Shown here: in pieces, positions 6,943 through 8,501 of the stretch | Layout: the number at the start of each line of letters is the position of its first letter | How positions within the stretch are numbered: position 1 is the first letter of the stretch | Source: an uncultured Campylobacter sp. | GTDB taxonomy: Bacteria; Campylobacterota; Campylobacteria; Campylobacterales; Campylobacteraceae | NCBI GenBank assembly: GCA_900772495.1 | Contig: CAAHEJ010000058.1 | Location: 1-8,501, forward strand | DNA length: 8,501 nucleotides | Direction of reading: 5' to 3' | Position numbers and translations under genes: made by a program | Notes under the pieces: generated by a model | What the model saw: the letters and a program-made list of their open reading frames with translations, nothing else | What the model was told of the DNA's origin: nothing | Databases searched by the model: none

Positions 6943-7003
6943 AAAATTAAGGACGATGAATTTATGTAAAAAACAATCAAATATAAGTAAAAATTTAGGC
7001 TAA
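6926..7003 (+). CDS. 25-codon reading frame overlapping the tgt stop; small protein or gene remnant
   Basis: An ATG at 6926 lies inside the end of tgt in another frame and is preceded by AAGGGA (6915-6920) at the ideal 5-nt spacing. The product begins MLKEAEKLRTMNLCKKQSN and stops at TAA 7001-7003. The first ten codons look like the start of a helical soluble protein, and the rest is low-complexity AT-rich sequence. The good ribosome site and the overlap with tgt suggest translational coupling. It may be the remnant of a gene that once followed tgt, or a genuine short peptide. I cannot decide from one sequence. Confidence 0.3.
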   Translation: MLKEAEKLRTMNLCKKQSNISKNLG

Positions 7004-7017
7004 ATTTAAGCTTGTTA

Positions 7018-7026
7018 TGTTATAAT
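7018..7026 (+). promoter_or_regulatory. promoter of tRNA-Arg (extended -10, TGT-TATAAT)
   Basis: TG-T-TATAAT is an extended -10 box. Transcription would start near 7033, about 4 nt before the mature tRNA 5' end. It likely also drives the following yggS-family gene. Confidence 0.7.
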
Positions 7027-7036
7027 CACATTTTTT

Positions 7037-7113
7037 GCGCCCGTAGCTCAGCTGGATAGAGCATTTGATTGCGGTTCAAAAGGCCTGAGGTTCGAATCCT
7101 CTCGGGCGCACCA
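7037..7113 (+). tRNA. tRNA-Arg, anticodon GCG, CCA encoded
   Basis: The full cloverleaf can be folded. The acceptor stem GCGCCCG/CGGGCGC has 7 perfect pairs. The D stem is GCTC/GAGC with loop AGCTGGATA. The anticodon stem is TTTGA/TCAAA (5 pairs) with loop TTGCGGT, the variable loop AGGCC, and the T arm has loop TTCGAAT. The outermost T-stem pair is a T-T mismatch (7086/7102). The discriminator is A, followed by encoded CCA. The anticodon at 7071-7073 reads GCG, which decodes arginine codons CGC and CGU. G36-G37 fits the TrmD methylation site. Most bacteria read this box with an ACG anticodon edited to inosine. Confidence 0.95.
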
Positions 7114-7129
7114 CTTGCAAAGAAAAACG

Positions 7130-7762
7130 ATGAATTTAGATGAAATCCTAGAAAAAACCAAAAATGTCCGCCTAGTCGCCGCGAGCAAGTATGTAGGCAC
7201 TAGCGAGATAGCAAGGCTTGCAAAGCTCGGTGTGAGCGAGTTTGGCGAAAATCAAGTGCAAGCCCTAGCGCAGAAAAAAGAAGCGTTAAGTGGCGAGAAT
7301 TTAGGCATTAAATGGCATTTTATCGGCACGCTACAAAGCAACAAAATCAACCTTTTAATCAAACAACACCCGATTTTATGGCAGTCTTGCAACAGCTTAA
7401 AACTCGCACAAGCGGTAAATCAAAGGCTTGACTACACCTTGCCCGCTTTACTTGAAGTAAATGCGGCTGATGAGGCGAGCAAAAGCGGCTTGGATAAAGC
7501 TCTGGCAGTGGATACTTATTTGCAAATTCAAGCCGAATGCGACAAGATAGCCCTTTGCGGTGTGATGAGCATAGGCGCACACAGCGATGACGAGCGCAAG
7601 ATAATCCGCAGTTTCGAGCAAACCTTTGCCCTTTATGAAAGCCTGCAAAAACACGGCGCAAATATCTGCTCTATGGGAATGAGCGGGGATTTTGAGCTGG
7701 CTATAAAATGCGGAGCAAATATGGTGCGGCTGGGGAGCATACTCTTTAAAAATCTTGCATAG
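7130..7762 (+). CDS. YggS/PLPBP family pyridoxal phosphate homeostasis protein
   Basis: Members of this family (E. coli YggS, human PLPBP) bind pyridoxal 5'-phosphate in an alanine-racemase-like barrel without known catalysis, and keep cytosolic vitamin B6 and amino acid pools in balance. The 210-aa product shows the family signatures: LVAASK with the PLP lysine K20, FGENQVQ (38-44), KWHFIGTLQSNK (61-72), EVNAADEASKSG (109-120), GVMSIGA (144-150), SMGMSGDFELAI (181-192) and ANMVRLGS (196-203). I chose ATG 7130, where the family N-terminus begins. A TTG at 7115 in frame would start almost inside the tRNA 3' end. Only 16 A-rich nucleotides separate the tRNA CCA from the ATG, with no Shine-Dalgarno, so the gene is probably carried on the tRNA transcript. 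It is slightly shorter than E. coli YggS (about 234 aa), as is common in this group. Confidence 0.93.
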   Translation: MNLDEILEKTKNVRLVAASKYVGTSEIARLAKLGVSEFGENQVQALAQKKEALSGENLGIKWHFIGTLQSNKINLLIKQHPILWQSCNSLKLAQAVNQRLDYTLPALLEVNAADEASKSGLDKALAVDTYLQIQAECDKIALCGVMSIGAHSDDERKIIRSFEQTFALYESLQKHGANICSMGMSGDFELAIKCGANMVRLGSILFKNLA

Positions 7763-7776
7763 CGTGGATTTACGCT
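7761..7776 (+). terminator. weak hairpin after the yggS-family gene
   Basis: AGCGT (7761-7765) and ACGCT (7772-7776) form a 5-bp stem overlapping the stop codon, followed by TATAATTCTTTT. The stem is short and the T-run broken, so termination is uncertain. Confidence 0.25.
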
Positions 7777-7968
7777 TATAATTCTTTTGATATGCAAATT
7801 TTCGCCACTTAATTTTCTTTTGATTTTACACTTAACCAAATTTTAAGTCAAATTCTCAGCGCGATGGAAATTTAAAGCTAAAATCACCAAACTACAAGGC
7901 AACATAACAACAGCATTGAATTTAAATTCTTTGGCTGTTTCACCTTAACGCATTTTACAAGGCAAGCG

Positions 7969-7986
7969 TCCCGCCAAAAGGCGGGA
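7969..7986. terminator. GC-rich hairpin between the convergent yggS-family and 92-aa genes
   Basis: TCCCGCC and GGCGGGA form a perfect 7-bp stem with an AAAA loop. For the 92-aa gene it begins 5 nt after the TAA stop; for the plus strand it is followed by AAAGGC and then T-rich sequence. Neither side has an immediate U-run, so it is terminator-like rather than a textbook terminator. It is the only GC-rich structure in the 229-nt gap 7763-7991, which otherwise holds no gene that I can support. Confidence 0.45.
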
Positions 7987-7991
7987 AAGGC

Positions 7992-8270
7992 TTATTTCTT
8001 CTTTTTCGTAGTGCGTTTTTTTGTAGTCGTTTTCTTTTTGGCGTTTTGTGTTTTCGCCTCTTTGAATGTTTGTGCACCCTTTGTGTCTTCAAGCATAGAG
8101 CCCGGCGCAACACCATCTGGGCATTTTACCCAAGTGTTTGTATTTGGATTGACACACATAGTCTCATTTCTCGGCGCACAAGCTTGAAAGCTAAGCGCAA
8201 GTCCTACAATCGCCGATAAAGCAAGCACGCTAATGGCTCGCAACGGCGTGATATCCTTAATCTTTGTCAT
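7992..8270 (-). CDS. small exported protein or lipoprotein with a lysine-rich tail (92 aa)
   Basis: I do not recognise the family. ATG 8270-8268 is preceded by AGGAG at 5 nt, a strong ribosome site. Residues about 12-29 are hydrophobic after a charged start, and the segment ends LSFQAC, so C31 may be lipidated. The lipobox FQAC is not standard, so cleavage by signal peptidase II is uncertain and a membrane anchor is the alternative. The exported part has two more cysteines (C39, C50) in a small motif, MCVNPNTNTWVKCPDG, that could be a disulfide loop. From about 69 onward the protein is Lys/Thr-rich and ends in TTKKRTTKKKK with Lys repeats, encoded by long T/A runs. Such a basic tail could contact acidic lipids, peptidoglycan or nucleic acid; this is inference. 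It is convergent with the yggS-family gene and ends 5 nt before the GC-rich hairpin. Confidence 0.8.
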   Translation of the reverse strand: MTKIKDITPLRAISVLALSAIVGLALSFQACAPRNETMCVNPNTNTWVKCPDGVAPGSMLEDTKGAQTFKEAKTQNAKKKTTTKKRTTKKKK

Positions 8271-8313
8271 TTTTACTCCTTTTCAAAGATGTTTGCAACA
8301 ATGTTTTGATACC

Positions 8314-8339
8314 ATTTTTGTTTTATTTTAAACAAAAAT
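8314..8339. repeat. 10-bp inverted repeat upstream of the 92-aa gene
   Basis: ATTTTTGTTT (8314-8323) and AAACAAAAAT (8330-8339) are exact reverse complements around a 6-base loop. On the minus strand it overlaps a possible -10 TAAAAT at 8330-8325, about 55 nt before the ATG, so it may be an operator or a leader hairpin. Confidence 0.45.
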
Positions 8340-8343
8340 AAGC

Positions 8344-8356
8344 TGTTATGATAACA
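8344..8356. promoter_or_regulatory. operator-like palindrome TGTTATGATAACA
   Basis: TGTTAT and ATAACA are exact reverse complements around a single G. The site lies just upstream of the possible -10 of the 92-aa gene, where a regulator could bind. I cannot assign it to a known regulator. Confidence 0.35.
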
Positions 8357-8501
8357 AATATAAGTTTAAAATTTGCTAAATTGAAAAGCAAATTTTTATA
8401 ACCTGTAAAAATTCTACTATCACATAGCGGACATAAATCGACACTTTTACAAAAGAATTTAGTATTTGATAAACAAAAATACAAAAAAAAAAAAAAAAAA
8501 A
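8357..8501. other. AT-rich non-coding sequence ending in 19 A
   Basis: I see no gene, RNA or clear promoter here. The last 19 bases (8483-8501) are all A and coincide with the end of the window, which may be a contig end at a homopolymer. Confidence 0.5.

Noticed and set aside
7037..7113. tRNA gene as a mobile-element insertion site
   Set aside because: No integrase, no duplicated tRNA 3' end, and a housekeeping gene follows at once.
7359..7839. Minus-strand frames of 68-100 codons
   Set aside because: Antisense to the yggS-family gene or straddling its end, with no coding character.
7918..7929. Palindrome GAATTTAAATTC
   Set aside because: Low-complexity AT sequence in a convergent gap, not near a promoter.
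7893..7965. Direct repeat TACAAGGCAA (7893-7902 and 7956-7965)
   Set aside because: Only 10 bp and two copies; too short for an attachment site or array.

Overview
The window looks like chromosomal housekeeping DNA from a member of the Campylobacterales, most likely Campylobacter or a close relative. The evidence is fourfold. Intergenic DNA is AT-rich and full of AAATTT runs. Promoters have extended -10 boxes (TGN-TATAAT) without clear -35 boxes. The proteins read as campylobacterial. The order FtsH-like ATPase / mtaB / aroB / (divergent) tgt matches what I recall from Helicobacter pylori and Campylobacter jejuni. The species cannot be named from this sequence alone.

Layout. Positions 1-5063 are all on the minus strand. 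Read in the direction of transcription they are aroB (shikimate pathway), mtaB (tRNA ms2t6A methylthiotransferase), a small acidic unknown protein (99 aa), an FtsH-like membrane AAA protein whose protease site has been lost, and mogA, which is cut by the left edge. At 5088-5111 a perfect palindrome holds two back-to-back -10 boxes, one firing left into aroB and one right into an unrecognised lipoprotein gene. That gene's Shine-Dalgarno sequence sits in the loop of a perfect 6-bp hairpin directly before its GTG start. Still on the plus strand follow tgt (queuosine), a 25-codon reading frame overlapping the tgt stop, a tRNA-Arg with anticodon GCG, and a YggS/PLPBP-family gene whose start codon is only 16 nt after the tRNA CCA. 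The window closes with a minus-strand gene for a small lysine-tailed exported protein and an AT-rich upstream region ending in a run of 19 A at the right edge.

How the genes relate. Two enzymes (MtaB, Tgt) modify tRNA anticodon loops and a tRNA gene lies nearby. The others serve separate basic functions: aromatic amino acid synthesis, molybdenum cofactor, PLP homeostasis and membrane protein handling. I see no mobile element, CRISPR array or obvious defence system. The most interesting points are the protease-dead FtsH paralogue, the palindromic divergent promoter with the hairpin-presented ribosome site, the tRNA-Arg(GCG)/yggS junction, and three small uncharacterised proteins.
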